This document shows positions 24,840 through 34,192 of a DNA stretch of 64,000 bases, in pieces. The stretch is from Bartonella florencae (GTDB taxonomy: Bacteria; Pseudomonadota; Alphaproteobacteria; Rhizobiales; Rhizobiaceae). The DNA is taken from assembly GCF_000312525.1 (NCBI RefSeq), contig NZ_HE997453.1:117483-181482 (forward strand). Reading direction: 5' to 3'. Position 1 is the stretch's first letter, and each line of letters starts with the position of its first letter. Under the pieces are notes generated by a model. It made no database searches. It was not told the origin of the DNA and saw only the letters and a program-made list of their open reading frames with translations. The translations under genes and the position numbers were made by a program.

Positions 24840-25305
24840 TATGATGTTTTTTTAAACGATCAGCTGTTTCTTTAGACATATAAGTCTCATCATGTTTTGC
24901 TAAAATACGCTTGCCTATAAAAAAGCCCTGTTGATCAAAATACCCCTCTACGATAACTCCTTGGCCTTCACGAAAAAGATCCGGTAAAATACCATTAAAA
25001 ATCACTTTTTGATATTTTGTATTATCCGTTATAAAAAAAACTACGCCTTTCTCTCCAATATATTCAACTGTCCCCTTGCCAACAAAACCACCTAAACGCA
25101 AAGGGTGCCCTGTTAAAATATCTTCTCTTGTAATTTCAGATGGCGTTCGAAAAAAACTGACCGTATTACGCATTGCATAAATAATAAGGCTTATTGCAAT
25201 AGCTATCACTAAACAACATGATAAAACGATCAGCAATCGATTTTTTTTCCGCTGCTTTAAAATAACTCTCAATGAAGGAGTGCTATGAAACGGGTGACTG
25301 TTCAT
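24826..25305 (-). CDS. ccmE: Heme chaperone CcmE (CycJ)
   Basis: Periplasmic heme chaperone anchored by one N-terminal helix (about residues 22-45). Heme is bound covalently through the histidine in [12 protein letters not shown], and the preceding [14 protein letters not shown] block is typical. The product has 159 residues. The gene lies between ccmI and ccmF in the order I-E-F-H, matching cycHJKL of rhizobia. Confidence 0.95.
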   Translation of the reverse strand: MNSHPFHSTPSLRVILKQRKKNRLLIVLSCCLVIAIAISLIIYAMRNTVSFFRTPSEITREDILTGHPLRLGGFVGKGTVEYIGEKGVVFFITDNTKYQKVIFNGILPDLFREGQGVIVEGYFDQQGFFIGKRILAKHDETYMSKETADRLKKHHSGEK

Positions 25306-25500
25306 AAATTTTCTACGGAAATTCTTTTATAAATGTAAATGCGGTGTATAAACATTGAGTATTCACATACCTTATCTTGCAAAGAAGCTTGGCATATCTT
25401 GCATAGGGATGCAACATTGTATCCAATGTCTTTATCACTACCGATATATGCCCTTTGATTTTAATCCTTTAAACTGACTACAATTCCTTTTCTTGAGCTT

Positions 25501-26145
25501 CTAATTGGATGCATCACGTAACTGAATAATCATGGCTTCAATACGTGATCGTCCTGTAAAATCTTCAGGCATTTTATCAAGAAAATTTTGTAAAGAATGT
25601 ACTGCTTGCACAGATTGGCCTGCCTGATGCAGCGCTTCAGCAATCAACAAACGAGGATAAAAATCTTTGGGCGCTAAATCTGCTGCTTTTTGAAAAGCAT
25701 TTTGTGCTTCTTGTTTAATTATGCCACCTTCATAACCAACCAATGCTAACCCATATCCAACAAGTCTTGGAGCCGTTTCTCCATTCAAGCGCAGCGCATC
25801 TAAATAAATATTCACGGCGTCCTGAAAATAACCTTGTTCGAGGTACCCTACTGCTAACGCATCTGCTAATTTGCCATCACGAGGTAGACGTAAAAAAAGT
25901 GCTTGTAAACGAACAAGCTGTTCATGCTTATTGAGCGTTTTAGGGTCCTTATGCATGAGTTTACTAAAAAAATAACTTTTAACTCTTGGATTGCCTGTAA
26001 AGCCGTAAATGCTCCATGTTATAAGAAGAACAAAAAAAATACTCAAAGCTTTAAGAGCATATCTCTTTTTATCATGCGAATAAGTCTTCCCAAGTTTAAC
26101 CGAATACATATGAATTCTATCATTATCAATGGTTTGAATTCTCAA
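25501..26145 (-). CDS. ccmI: Cytochrome c biogenesis protein CcmI (CycH), N-terminally shortened
   Basis: Apocytochrome c chaperone of the heme ligation complex. The readable frame gives 214 residues: a transmembrane helix (about 30-50, ending in WSIYGFTGNP) followed by a TPR-type domain (ADALAVGYLEQGYFQDAVNIY and LAPKDFYPRLLIAEALHQAG). Rhizobial CcmI proteins are much longer because they begin with another helix and a cytoplasmic coiled coil. Here that part is missing from the frame, whose only upstream start is TTG 26145 (internal ATG at about 26109). A detached helix-coding piece lies just upstream in another frame. The C-terminal TPR domain looks intact. Confidence 0.8.
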   Translation of the reverse strand: MRIQTIDNDRIHMYSVKLGKTYSHDKKRYALKALSIFFVLLITWSIYGFTGNPRVKSYFFSKLMHKDPKTLNKHEQLVRLQALFLRLPRDGKLADALAVGYLEQGYFQDAVNIYLDALRLNGETAPRLVGYGLALVGYEGGIIKQEAQNAFQKAADLAPKDFYPRLLIAEALHQAGQSVQAVHSLQNFLDKMPEDFTGRSRIEAMIIQLRDASN

Positions 26146-26153
26146 TTCTTTTT

Positions 26154-26234
26154 TTATCCCATAATAATGGAGGGAAAAAAAAGAATACTCGCTAAAAAAA
26201 TGAGAAAAGCTACGGCTAAAACAAATAAGAGCAT
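26154..26234 (-). pseudogene. Detached N-terminal helix of CcmI
   Basis: ATG 26234 opens a 26-codon frame beginning MLLFVLAVAFLIFLASILFF, a clean transmembrane helix of the kind that starts CcmI. It then stops at TAA (26156-26154) beside a seven-A run (minus strand, 26149-26155). The next in-line frame is that of the ccmI remnant. The coiled-coil region normally between helix 1 and helix 2 is largely absent, so a deletion plus frameshift is likely. Confidence 0.5.
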
Positions 26235-26516
26235 ATCATTCTGCTACCAATATGAAAATTAAAAAAACTAGCCAAGTTATCTCCTCCTCCCACTTAACAA
26301 AGAGACTCATGATGATCTCTCTTTTCTTATGACGAATATTGTAAATGTTTATCGTTTATTTTTCTCATAACGACTAGGGAGAGCAAAACAAAATTTTACT
26401 TTTCTATTTTGATTATAAAAATACCCTTAGAATTTTAAAATCACTTTTTATATCATGTAAAAACAATGCTGTATGCTAATGGATTTTCATATATATGTCT
26501 TCAGCAAAAAAATAAT

Positions 26517-27932
26517 TTATCTCCTTCTTGGTAAAATAACTTTTGCACACAACCCTCCTAGGGTAGAACGTGATAAAAAAAGACTCCCTCCATATTCCTT
26601 GACCATATCTGAAACTATCGCCAGCCCTAAACCTGTTCCCGGTTTACTTTCATCAAATCGCTGCCCCCTTTTTAAAGCTTCAGCAATTTTATCTTCTGTT
26701 AAACCAGAGCCATCATCTTCTACAAAGATACTAAAATATTCTGTTTCTTCAATATTTTCTTCTAAAAAACAGGAGATGAGAACTTTTGTGTGAGACCATT
26801 GAGCCGCATTCTCAACTAAATTCCCTACAATTTCCTCTAAATCCTCCCTTTCACCAGAAAAAATAATATCATCGACAGCCATAATAAATTGAAACTGTTT
26901 TTCCGGATTAAGCTTTTCCATAACCCTCATCAAACGATCAACCACTCTACGGACAGATGTATGATAAATGATACTGTCACATTGTGCTGCGATCCGCGCA
27001 CGCTGAAGATAATGATTTATTTGGGCCTGCATTATTTGCGTCTGCTCTCTCAATAAAAAAGCCTGTTCTCCACACATCTTATCAACTTCATTCATCATTA
27101 CTGATAGGGGAGTTTTCAATGAATGCGCAAGATTTCCAACCTGTGTGCGAAAACGTTCAATAATACGCTGATTATTATTAATGAGAGCATTCATCTCTTG
27201 TGCGAGCGGCATGACTTCGCTTACTAAATCCGTATTCACATAATGAACTCTGCCTTCACGGATATCATTCAATCCTCGTCGAATAAGCTTCAACGGTTGA
27301 AAACTAAAGAAAATAAGAGCAATATTGATAAGAACACTGCCTATACCAAAACTCCAAAGAAAAATTTGTAAAGTTTGCTTAAATTCCTGCACTTGTGCAT
27401 GGGCTTCATCAATATTCCCAACAAGGCGAAAACGTGCAATATGATTTTGATTATCAAGAACAACATCACTCTCAATGACCTGTAGTTTCTGACCACTGTC
27501 CCCCTTTATTCGATAAGAGCGAAAGAATTTGTTATCAAAAGGCACATCAATATCGCTGGGTGAAAATATGCTCCCCGTTTCCATGGAAGGTGATGTTAAT
27601 CTTCCCTTTAGATTATGTGATATTGCAACAACTTCCCAATACCATCCCGTTGTTGGATCGGAATAACGAATATCATCAATTCCAACACTCCCTTCTAAAT
27701 TTCCCTCTGGTGAAACCGTTACTGTAGCAATGAGACTATACAGATGAGCAGAGAGAATACGTTCTAAGCTTTGTTCACTTGAGCGCCTATAAAATAAAAT
27801 ACTGACTGCAGAAATTGATGAAAGTGAAATAACAACCCATAATGTTGATAAGATCATAACCCGTAAACTCAGAGATCTACTAACGAAAAAAAATAACCTC
27901 TGAAGACAGTTATTTATCTTTAAAACATTCAT
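26517..27932 (-). CDS. feuQ: Sensor histidine kinase, FeuQ-like
   Basis: Inner-membrane sensor kinase of 471 residues. It has two transmembrane helices (about 24-48 and 190-212) around a periplasmic domain with the motif SDPTTGWYWEV. The HisKA box is VGNLAHSLKTPLSVMMNEV and the HATPase motifs include NLVENAAQWS, EDDGSGLTEDKI and GTGLGLAIVSDM. The start overlaps the feuP stop (ATGA). Assignment to FeuQ rests on the fit with rhizobial feuP-feuQ-cycHJKL order and PhoQ-like architecture. Its input signal cannot be read from sequence. Confidence 0.75.
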   Translation of the reverse strand: MNVLKINNCLQRLFFFVSRSLSLRVMILSTLWVVISLSSISAVSILFYRRSSEQSLERILSAHLYSLIATVTVSPEGNLEGSVGIDDIRYSDPTTGWYWEVVAISHNLKGRLTSPSMETGSIFSPSDIDVPFDNKFFRSYRIKGDSGQKLQVIESDVVLDNQNHIARFRLVGNIDEAHAQVQEFKQTLQIFLWSFGIGSVLINIALIFFSFQPLKLIRRGLNDIREGRVHYVNTDLVSEVMPLAQEMNALINNNQRIIERFRTQVGNLAHSLKTPLSVMMNEVDKMCGEQAFLLREQTQIMQAQINHYLQRARIAAQCDSIIYHTSVRRVVDRLMRVMEKLNPEKQFQFIMAVDDIIFSGEREDLEEIVGNLVENAAQWSHTKVLISCFLEENIEETEYFSIFVEDDGSGLTEDKIAEALKRGQRFDESKPGTGLGLAIVSDMVKEYGGSLFLSRSTLGGLCAKVILPRRR

Positions 27933-28597
27933 TGATCACCTAGCGTTCTCACGCGATAACCCATTCCTCGAATAGTTTCAATTAAATCCACTCCAAGCTT
28001 TTTACGTAAGCGTCCGACAAAAACTTCTACCGTATTGGAATCTTTATCAAAATCCTGATCATAAAGATGTTCAGTAAGTTCCGTTCTTGAAATCACCCTA
28101 TCACGATGATGCATGAGGTATGAAAGAAGCCTGAATTCATAGGATGTTAATTTAATCAACTGACTATCAACAAAAACACGAGAAGTCTTGGTATCCAAGG
28201 AAACATTCCCACAAAATAACATGCTTGTTGCATGCCCTGTTGCACGACGAATTAACGCCCGCAACCGCGCCATCACTTCTTCCAAATGAAATGGCTTCAC
28301 AACATAATCATCAGCACCTGCATCAATTCCACGTACCTTATCAGACCAGCGATCTCGCGCCGTTAGGATTAAAATAGGCATAGAGCGTCCTTCTTGGCGC
28401 CATTTTTCAACAATACAAATTCCATCTATATGTGGCAAACCTATATCAATTATCACAGCATCATAAGACTCTGTGCTTCCTAAAAAATAAGCCTCTTCAC
28501 CATCGAAAGCACTATCTGAAACATATCCCGCATTTTTTACAGCTTCTGCTAATTGATGATTGAGATTTCGATCATCTTCGGCAATTAAAATACGCAT
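27929..28597 (-). CDS. feuP: Response regulator, FeuP-like (OmpR/PhoP family)
   Basis: Two-component regulator of 222 residues from ATG 28597 (start MRILIAEDDRN; a TTG at 28612 is also in frame). The receiver domain has the EDD acidic cluster, phospho-Asp in VIIDIGLPHIDG and Lys in YVVKPFHLEEV. The winged helix is LTSYEFRLLSYLMHHRD and EVFVGRLRKKL. It overlaps feuQ and lies a few bases after the small periplasmic protein gene. FeuPQ in rhizobia and Brucella controls envelope and glucan/iron-related genes. Confidence 0.78.
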   Translation of the reverse strand: MRILIAEDDRNLNHQLAEAVKNAGYVSDSAFDGEEAYFLGSTESYDAVIIDIGLPHIDGICIVEKWRQEGRSMPILILTARDRWSDKVRGIDAGADDYVVKPFHLEEVMARLRALIRRATGHATSMLFCGNVSLDTKTSRVFVDSQLIKLTSYEFRLLSYLMHHRDRVISRTELTEHLYDQDFDKDSNTVEVFVGRLRKKLGVDLIETIRGMGYRVRTLGDQ

Positions 28598-28615
28598 GAC
28601 AATATCTACCAAATG

Positions 28616-28852
28616 CTAATCGGCGGGAACCACAACCTCAACACGGCGCAGTTTTTCACCATTATGGGCAGGTACAATAACCACAACTGTACACATCTCT
28701 TTTCCATCCTGAACAACCGATTTTGAACGTACTAATACCCCATTTTCTTGGGAAGCAGCCTTTCTGCCTATCTCAGCACAACCAGCAGCTGAAACAGAAT
28801 CTGCTCCTAAAAAAAGCGCTATCATCATGAATAAAAAAAATTTTTGCATCAT
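28616..28852 (-). CDS. Small secreted protein upstream of feuP, candidate FeuN
   Basis: About 78 residues from ATG 28852: a signal peptide (FFLFMMIALFLGADSVSAA) and a mature domain of about 58 residues with two cysteines (AGCAEIG, KEMCTVV) and a repeated beta-like C-terminus (VVVIVPAHNGEKLRRVEVVV). In Sinorhizobium a small periplasmic protein, FeuN, encoded at the feuP start restrains FeuQ. Location, size and export fit that role. I did not recognise it by sequence, so the name is withheld. The longer frame up to 28918 has no signal advantage. Confidence 0.65.
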   Translation of the reverse strand: MMQKFFLFMMIALFLGADSVSAAGCAEIGRKAASQENGVLVRSKSVVQDGKEMCTVVVIVPAHNGEKLRRVEVVVPAD

Positions 28853-29192
28853 AGAAACTTCATAATCTATTCCAAATGAATATAGGATGAACAATGTTTT
28901 TTGTTTTCTCAAAATCATACTAGAATAAAGCTTTAACCTCCCTATAACAGAATAATAGCGTCATAGTGCTCCCAATTTTTAAAAGAAAAAAATCTTTTTC
29001 CTTGATAAAATAACGAAAAGAAAAAATTTTTCAACAAATTATAAAAGCTTAATACATAGTCAACGAAAATAAATGGTCATCATTTTAAAATAGACTCTTT
29101 CTTTGTGAGCACTATAGCAAAAAATTACTTTGGCTCCATATAACTATTACAGATTTATTTGATTGCATTGCTTTGCCATAGGCTCTTTTTTA
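28853..29192. other. Divergent intergenic region feuN / penicillin-binding protein
   Basis: About 340 AT-rich bases between two divergently transcribed operons, so both promoters should lie here. No unmistakable -35/-10 pair or inverted repeat was found by eye. Confidence 0.4.
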
Positions 29193-31343
29193 ATGTTTGA
29201 TTTTTTTAGAAAAAAGAAAGAAAAACATCACAAGCCATTCCACAGCCCTGCCTTTATTGAATTAGACGCACTGTTTGATACAGTAATCTATCGCATTCGC
29301 TGTGCGCACAATTCCTTCTGGAATAGGGCAAAAATTATTTCACAGTATTTTCATATTCGTGGATGGAAACGTTTTATCGTAGAGTTTCTTGATGAAACAC
29401 TGACATTAGGATTAATTGGTTTTACTCTTTTCACCATTCTTGGCATTTCTGTTTTTGAATTAACAAAAAAAGATTGGTATTTGCCTAAAGAATTTTCCAT
29501 TCTTTTTCTAGATCGTTACGGAAATCCCATCGGCCACCGTGGTGCATTACCAACTATATTTGTCCCTGTTGAAGAAATGCCCGATTATGTTATTAAAGCT
29601 GTGCTCGCAACAGAGGATCGTCATTTTTTTAATCACTGGGGTATTGATTTACAAGGTCTCACACGCGCAATCTCACAAAATATGCAAGCCAAGAGTGTGG
29701 TTCAAGGTGGTTCAACCCTGACACAACAACTGGCTAAAAATTTGTTCTTAACAAATGAGAGGACCATCACACGAAAAATCAAAGAAGCCTATCTTGCTCT
29801 TTGGCTAGAAGCAAACTTCAGCAAAAAACAGATTTTGCAACTTTATCTTGACCGTGCATATATGGGAGGAAATAATTTTGGTATTGCAGCAGCTGCAAAA
29901 TTTTATTTTGGAAGAAATATAGGGAGTATATCCCTTAGCGAATCCGCTATGCTAGCGGGACTTTTCAAAGCCCCAACCAAATATGCTCCTCACAGTCATC
30001 TGTTTGCGGCCCAAACACGTGCCAATGTGGTCCTTGCTAATCTTGTTAATAGCGGCTTTATGACACAGAGCCAAATTATCAACGCTCATCGTCATCCTGC
30101 TCAGGCACTTCCAAAAATAACAAATACTCAAGCTGATTATTTTCTTGATTGGGTATTTAATGAAATTAAAAAAATGCGTGATCAACTTCCAAGCCATAAT
30201 TTAATTGTTCAAACCACTCTTGATCCAAATATTCAAAAAGTAGCAGAAGAATCCATCGCATACCATTTACAGCAATACGGACAACAATACCGCGTCACAC
30301 AAGCTGCCACTGTTATACTTGAAAATAACGGCGCTGTATGTGCAATCGTTGGAGGAGTGGATTATAACAAAAGCCAATTTAACAGAGCAACACAAGGTGG
30401 TAGACAGCCTGGTTCTTCATTCAAACCTTATGTGTATGCATCTGCAATGGAACATGGTCTGTCTCCTTCAACAATCGTCTCAGATGCCCCCATCAATTGG
30501 GGAGGTTGGTCACCAAAAAATAACTCTGGGCGTTATCTTGGTAAAGTCGATTTGGCAACGGCTCTCGCTTTTTCCATCAATACCGTGCCTGTCTATCTTA
30601 CATATCAATATCTTAACCGCGATACAAAACCCATCATAGATTTGATCAAAAATATGGGAATTGATGCACATATTTTATCACATAAAACTATGGTTTTGGG
30701 TACTTCCAACATGACCCCCATGGATCAAGCAACTGGTTTTAATGTCTTTGCGAATGGAGGAATGGCTGGAAATCGCCATGGTTTCACCCAAATCAGGACA
30801 ATAGATGGACATGTGATATGGGACTTTGAGTATAATGGTAATAAACTCCATCGAGTACTCAGTGAACAATCAACAGCTTATATGAATCAAATGATGGTTG
30901 GTGTTACAACACGAGGATCAGGTAAACGGGCAGCTCTCCCTATGACCCTTGTTGCTGGGAAAACCGGAACATCACAATCCTATCGCGATGCTTGGTTTGT
31001 CGGCTTTACTGGCAATTATACGGGAGCTGTATGGATGGGCAATGATGATTTTTCATCAATGAATCGTGCTTTTGGTGGTGGTGTTCCTGCCATGATATGG
31101 CATCGTATTATGCTTTCTGCACACCAAAATATCATGCTTAAACAGCTTTATGGTGTAAAAGATTATCTTCTTCCTTATCAGCCACAAACACCTCCTTCTC
31201 ACCATGATTCTGAACTTGCACCCCAAATACCCTATATGCTCTCACCTGAAACATTGAATATTGTTCGTATGATTAACAATGATCTAAAAAAGTCATCTGT
31301 AATCTCTTTAAAAAGGAAAACTATCGGAGCTTCAAAACTTTGA
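29193..31343 (+). CDS. Class A penicillin-binding protein (1A family)
   Basis: Bifunctional peptidoglycan synthase anchored in the inner membrane. The 716-residue product has a cytoplasmic lead, a transmembrane helix (about residues 68-90) and a GT51 glycosyltransferase domain with the catalytic glutamate motif EDRHFFNHWG and QGGSTLTQQLAKNLFL. The transpeptidase domain carries SSFK (SxxK), SIN (SxN) and KTGTS. ATG 29193 (MFDFF) is preferred over an in-frame TTG at 29163. Its stop overlaps the start of the DUF1214 gene, so these envelope genes are co-transcribed. Confidence 0.93.
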   Translation: MFDFFRKKKEKHHKPFHSPAFIELDALFDTVIYRIRCAHNSFWNRAKIISQYFHIRGWKRFIVEFLDETLTLGLIGFTLFTILGISVFELTKKDWYLPKEFSILFLDRYGNPIGHRGALPTIFVPVEEMPDYVIKAVLATEDRHFFNHWGIDLQGLTRAISQNMQAKSVVQGGSTLTQQLAKNLFLTNERTITRKIKEAYLALWLEANFSKKQILQLYLDRAYMGGNNFGIAAAAKFYFGRNIGSISLSESAMLAGLFKAPTKYAPHSHLFAAQTRANVVLANLVNSGFMTQSQIINAHRHPAQALPKITNTQADYFLDWVFNEIKKMRDQLPSHNLIVQTTLDPNIQKVAEESIAYHLQQYGQQYRVTQAATVILENNGAVCAIVGGVDYNKSQFNRATQGGRQPGSSFKPYVYASAMEHGLSPSTIVSDAPINWGGWSPKNNSGRYLGKVDLATALAFSINTVPVYLTYQYLNRDTKPIIDLIKNMGIDAHILSHKTMVLGTSNMTPMDQATGFNVFANGGMAGNRHGFTQIRTIDGHVIWDFEYNGNKLHRVLSEQSTAYMNQMMVGVTTRGSGKRAALPMTLVAGKTGTSQSYRDAWFVGFTGNYTGAVWMGNDDFSSMNRAFGGGVPAMIWHRIMLSAHQNIMLKQLYGVKDYLLPYQPQTPPSHHDSELAPQIPYMLSPETLNIVRMINNDLKKSSVISLKRKTIGASKL

Positions 31344-31957
31344 ATTCAAAATATTCTATAATGTTTGTTAAAATCATTATTCCCTTTTTCATTTTTGCTT
31401 TTTCCATTTTATGTGGAATATTGAGTGTAAATTATATCCTCAATTCCTTTCATTATTTTGGACGCTTCACAATTGGAGCATGGAATGCTTACCCTCAAGT
31501 GGGAACATCCAACACAGATCCCTATACGCGTGCACGCGCTGCCAAACGAGGTGATATTTCAATTGGGCGCACAGAAGGGCTTATTTTTCAAATTTGGCAA
31601 GATAATCACGGGCGACCACTACAGCCCTATTGCCATTACTTACTTAAAGGATACATCCCTAAAAACCGCCTCTTTACTCTTTATACAGCAGACAAATCAC
31701 TCAAACCGTATACTTCATCCGAAACTCTACCTTTCGAACTCTACAGCGATAATATTATTTATGAAAGTGATAGCTCATTACGCATCAACATCTCACCAAC
31801 ACCACAAACCGGCAATTGGCTTGCAACGGTTAGCCAAAAAGAATTCGGACTTATTCTCACCTTGTACGATACCTCTATTATCTCTGCAACACCATTGCAA
31901 AAGCTCACCATGCCATCTGTAGAACAAATTCCATCAGGACAAATAAACTGTGATTAG
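31340..31957 (+). CDS. DUF1214 membrane-anchored protein
   Basis: The 205-residue protein has one N-terminal transmembrane helix (about 9-32) and a periplasmic domain of the DUF1214 type, with YTRARAAKRGDISIGRTEG and a C-terminal beta region (NWLATVSQKEFGLILTLY). The function of this family is unknown. TTG 31340 overlaps the preceding stop; ATG 31361 is a possible internal start. It forms an overlapping set with the penicillin-binding protein and the DUF1254 gene, which suggests a cell-envelope role. Confidence 0.78.
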   Translation: MNSKYSIMFVKIIIPFFIFAFSILCGILSVNYILNSFHYFGRFTIGAWNAYPQVGTSNTDPYTRARAAKRGDISIGRTEGLIFQIWQDNHGRPLQPYCHYLLKGYIPKNRLFTLYTADKSLKPYTSSETLPFELYSDNIIYESDSSLRINISPTPQTGNWLATVSQKEFGLILTLYDTSIISATPLQKLTMPSVEQIPSGQINCD

Positions 31958-32489
31958 ATTCATTCACGCCCTACTTCTTGCCATTATTGGCGCTCTCATT
32001 GTCCATATTGCTGTTCTCTTTCTGATACCTTATTGGACACAAGATAACATATGGGAAGAACTTAAAAAAACAGGCAATCCTTATCAATTTGTCAACTTGG
32101 ATGCGCGAAATCCTCTTCAACAGACTACCGATCCATTCTTTCTTCTTAAAGTCTGCAGATTTGATCTCGAAAATGGCCCCGTTCATTTAAAGGCTTCGAA
32201 AACAACACAATTTTGGTCACTCGCAGCTTATACACAGGCCGGAATTATTTTTTACAGCCTTAATGACCGAACAGCCCCTGATGCAGCACTCGATCTCATC
32301 ATTGGAAAACCGATACAAATCATAGAACTAAAACAGTCAAAATCTCAAAATAATGGAGATGCAGTTTTGGTTGCTAAAAATTTGCAGAAAGGTTTTGCAC
32401 TCTTACGCATCTTTGCTCCTTCTGACCTTGCCAAAAAAGAAAGCGAAGCTTTTTTTGCCTCTGCAACCTGTCATATGCTAAATGAATAA
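31950..32489 (+). CDS. DUF1254 membrane-anchored protein
   Basis: The 179-residue protein has an N-terminal hydrophobic helix (about 5-27) and a DUF1254-like domain (FFLLKVCRFDLENGPVHLKA and SLNDRTAPDAALDLIIGKPI). It starts at GTG 31950, overlapping the DUF1214 gene by eight bases. DUF1254 and DUF1214 often occur together, and some bacteria fuse them in one protein. Function unknown; partner of the preceding gene by context. Confidence 0.75.
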   Translation: MIRFIHALLLAIIGALIVHIAVLFLIPYWTQDNIWEELKKTGNPYQFVNLDARNPLQQTTDPFFLLKVCRFDLENGPVHLKASKTTQFWSLAAYTQAGIIFYSLNDRTAPDAALDLIIGKPIQIIELKQSKSQNNGDAVLVAKNLQKGFALLRIFAPSDLAKKESEAFFASATCHMLNE

Positions 32490-32882
32490 AAATACAGCAA
32501 CCTCTTATTGTACAAATGCTTCTTGCTATAAAATCTGCCACACAAATATGTAAAAAAATCCCTTTGCCAAAAAGGATCATAAAAATAACTAAAAATCCTG
32601 AATAAACAGACTTATAGAAAAACAATCAAAGTGTATTAGCTAAATTGTTTTTACATGATAACAACTCTTCTCATAAAATTAGAGCACACCATGGTAAACT
32701 ATAAAGGCAGTGGCCATTACCTTCAAGGCGTTAACGAGAATAAAGACCACAAATGAATGAAGTATCACACATCCTTGACCTTAAAGGGAAATGCTTTACT
32801 TTTGTTGTATGATTAAAGGTGTTTTTTAAGATATAAATCTAAAAAATTATGCTTCTAATCCATGGTTGAGGGGGAAAAATTC
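32490..32882. other. Intergenic region before the DUF1499 gene
   Basis: About 390 bases without a supportable gene. A ribosome site GAGGGGG at about 32867-32873 belongs to the following gene. No clear terminator was seen after the DUF1254 gene. Confidence 0.4.
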
Positions 32883-33668
32883 ATGAAGAAGAGATATGTT
32901 CGGTTAGTCTCAAGGGCAGCTGTATGGTCTCCTCGTTTTGGTGGATTAGCATGCTTCATTTTATTGTTTTCAATTCTTTTACAGCGTTTTTCTGTAATTA
33001 ATGTCATTGATTTTATCATTTTGATCATCATCTCTGCTTGCTGTGTTGTTGTTTCTCTTTTTCTTGCATTCAAAGCGCTGTATAGTTTGTGGATGTATGG
33101 TGCTCTTGGGGGAATGAAAGCTTTAAAAGGGATCATTTATTCATTGATCACAGGCACACCATTGGTATTGTTTTTTGGATTTTGGTTTGCTTTACCAGCT
33201 CTTCATGATATTTCTACGGATACACAAAGACCACCAGCTTTTTTTAGGACAATACGCCCCAGTGATGCTTTGCCACTTAAGAGTGTTTTGATCGAACAAA
33301 CAACATTACAAATGTCACACTGGCCAGAAATGTCTGGGCGTCGTTATGATGGCTCTCCTGATCGTATTCGCGATTCCGTTCTTAATGTATTAGCTGCTTA
33401 TGATTGGCCTATTATCGCTCAACAAGAATTCAAAAGTGAAGAGCATGAAATTTATATCGAAACAATGGCAAAAACTTTTTATCTTGGTTTTATTTCAGAC
33501 ATTGTCATACGTTTAACCGATGAAGGCGATACAACTTTTGTTGATATGCGCTCTGCCTCGCGTTATTTGCCAAGAGATTTGGGATCTAACGCCACTTTTA
33601 TTATCGATTTTATGGATGCACTTGATACAGAAATAGCCTCACTCCCTCTTTCTCAAAATGATAAATAA
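32883..33668 (+). CDS. DUF1499 inner-membrane protein
   Basis: The 261-residue product has three hydrophobic segments (about 20-37, 43-63, 88-107 after the basic N terminus). A periplasmic or cytoplasmic DUF1499 domain follows, recognisable by RRYDGSPDRIRDSVL, YDWPIIAQQE and FVDMRSASRYLPRDLGSNA. Role unknown; the family is widespread in Alphaproteobacteria. ATG 32883 was chosen because GAGGGGG precedes it; an ATG at 32862 would place that purine run inside the gene. Confidence 0.82.
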   Translation: MKKRYVRLVSRAAVWSPRFGGLACFILLFSILLQRFSVINVIDFIILIIISACCVVVSLFLAFKALYSLWMYGALGGMKALKGIIYSLITGTPLVLFFGFWFALPALHDISTDTQRPPAFFRTIRPSDALPLKSVLIEQTTLQMSHWPEMSGRRYDGSPDRIRDSVLNVLAAYDWPIIAQQEFKSEEHEIYIETMAKTFYLGFISDIVIRLTDEGDTTFVDMRSASRYLPRDLGSNATFIIDFMDALDTEIASLPLSQNDK

Positions 33669-34117
33669 AAATTTAAAAATCCTATATGCTCTATTGAATA
33701 ACGCCGCTTATTCCTAAAATAAATTTTGTGATGTGCAAAAACAAAAAATAATGAAATTACATGGGTTATTTAACTGAATAACTTATATTCTTTTCTCGAG
33801 ATACAATACATGATAAAAAATATATTTATATTGTTATCGAATTGAGTTTTGCGGACATTTTTTTTGTGCACATGCACTCAATGGACCGACGTTTAGTCGT
33901 TATTTACCGAATCTTATCCTTCTAGCGCATAAAAAGTCTCTATGCTTTTGTTGCTCTTATGGCTGCTATTACACTGTTTCGTTGATCTGATAGAAAGAAC
34001 ATTGGCACGAATGCCCCAAAAAAACTAAAAGAATTGGCGAAAACAGAAAATAAGCTAAAAAATCAATGGAAATAAAATCCCCGTACTTTCTGATAACTCA
34101 TTGATTTCATTAAAGTA
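33669..34117. other. Spacer before tRNA-Gln
   Basis: AT-rich DNA with no supportable gene. Short readable peptide stretches are seen around 33960-34075 on the plus strand, but every frame is interrupted within about 25 codons. Confidence 0.35.
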
Positions 34118-34192
34118 TGGCTGGGGTACCTGGATTCGAACCAGGGAATGCCGGTACCAAAAACCGGTGCCTTACCGCTTGGCTATACCCCA
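34118..34192 (-). tRNA. tRNA-Gln (UUG)
   Basis: Reading the minus strand, TGGGGTA (34192-34186) pairs with TACCCCA as a seven-pair acceptor stem. The anticodon stem CCGGT/ACCGG encloses the loop TTTTGGT, giving anticodon TTG. The T-arm holds GGTTCGAATCC, and the 3' CCA is encoded at 34120-34118. Length is 75 bases including CCA. Confidence 0.97.

Noticed and set aside
29163-29192. Upstream TTG start for the penicillin-binding protein
   Set aside because: It adds ten non-conserved residues and has no ribosome site; ATG 29193 is more likely.
31340-32489. DUF1214 and DUF1254 genes as one gene broken by a frameshift
   Set aside because: Each has its own N-terminal membrane helix and start overlapping the previous stop, as expected for two separate genes.
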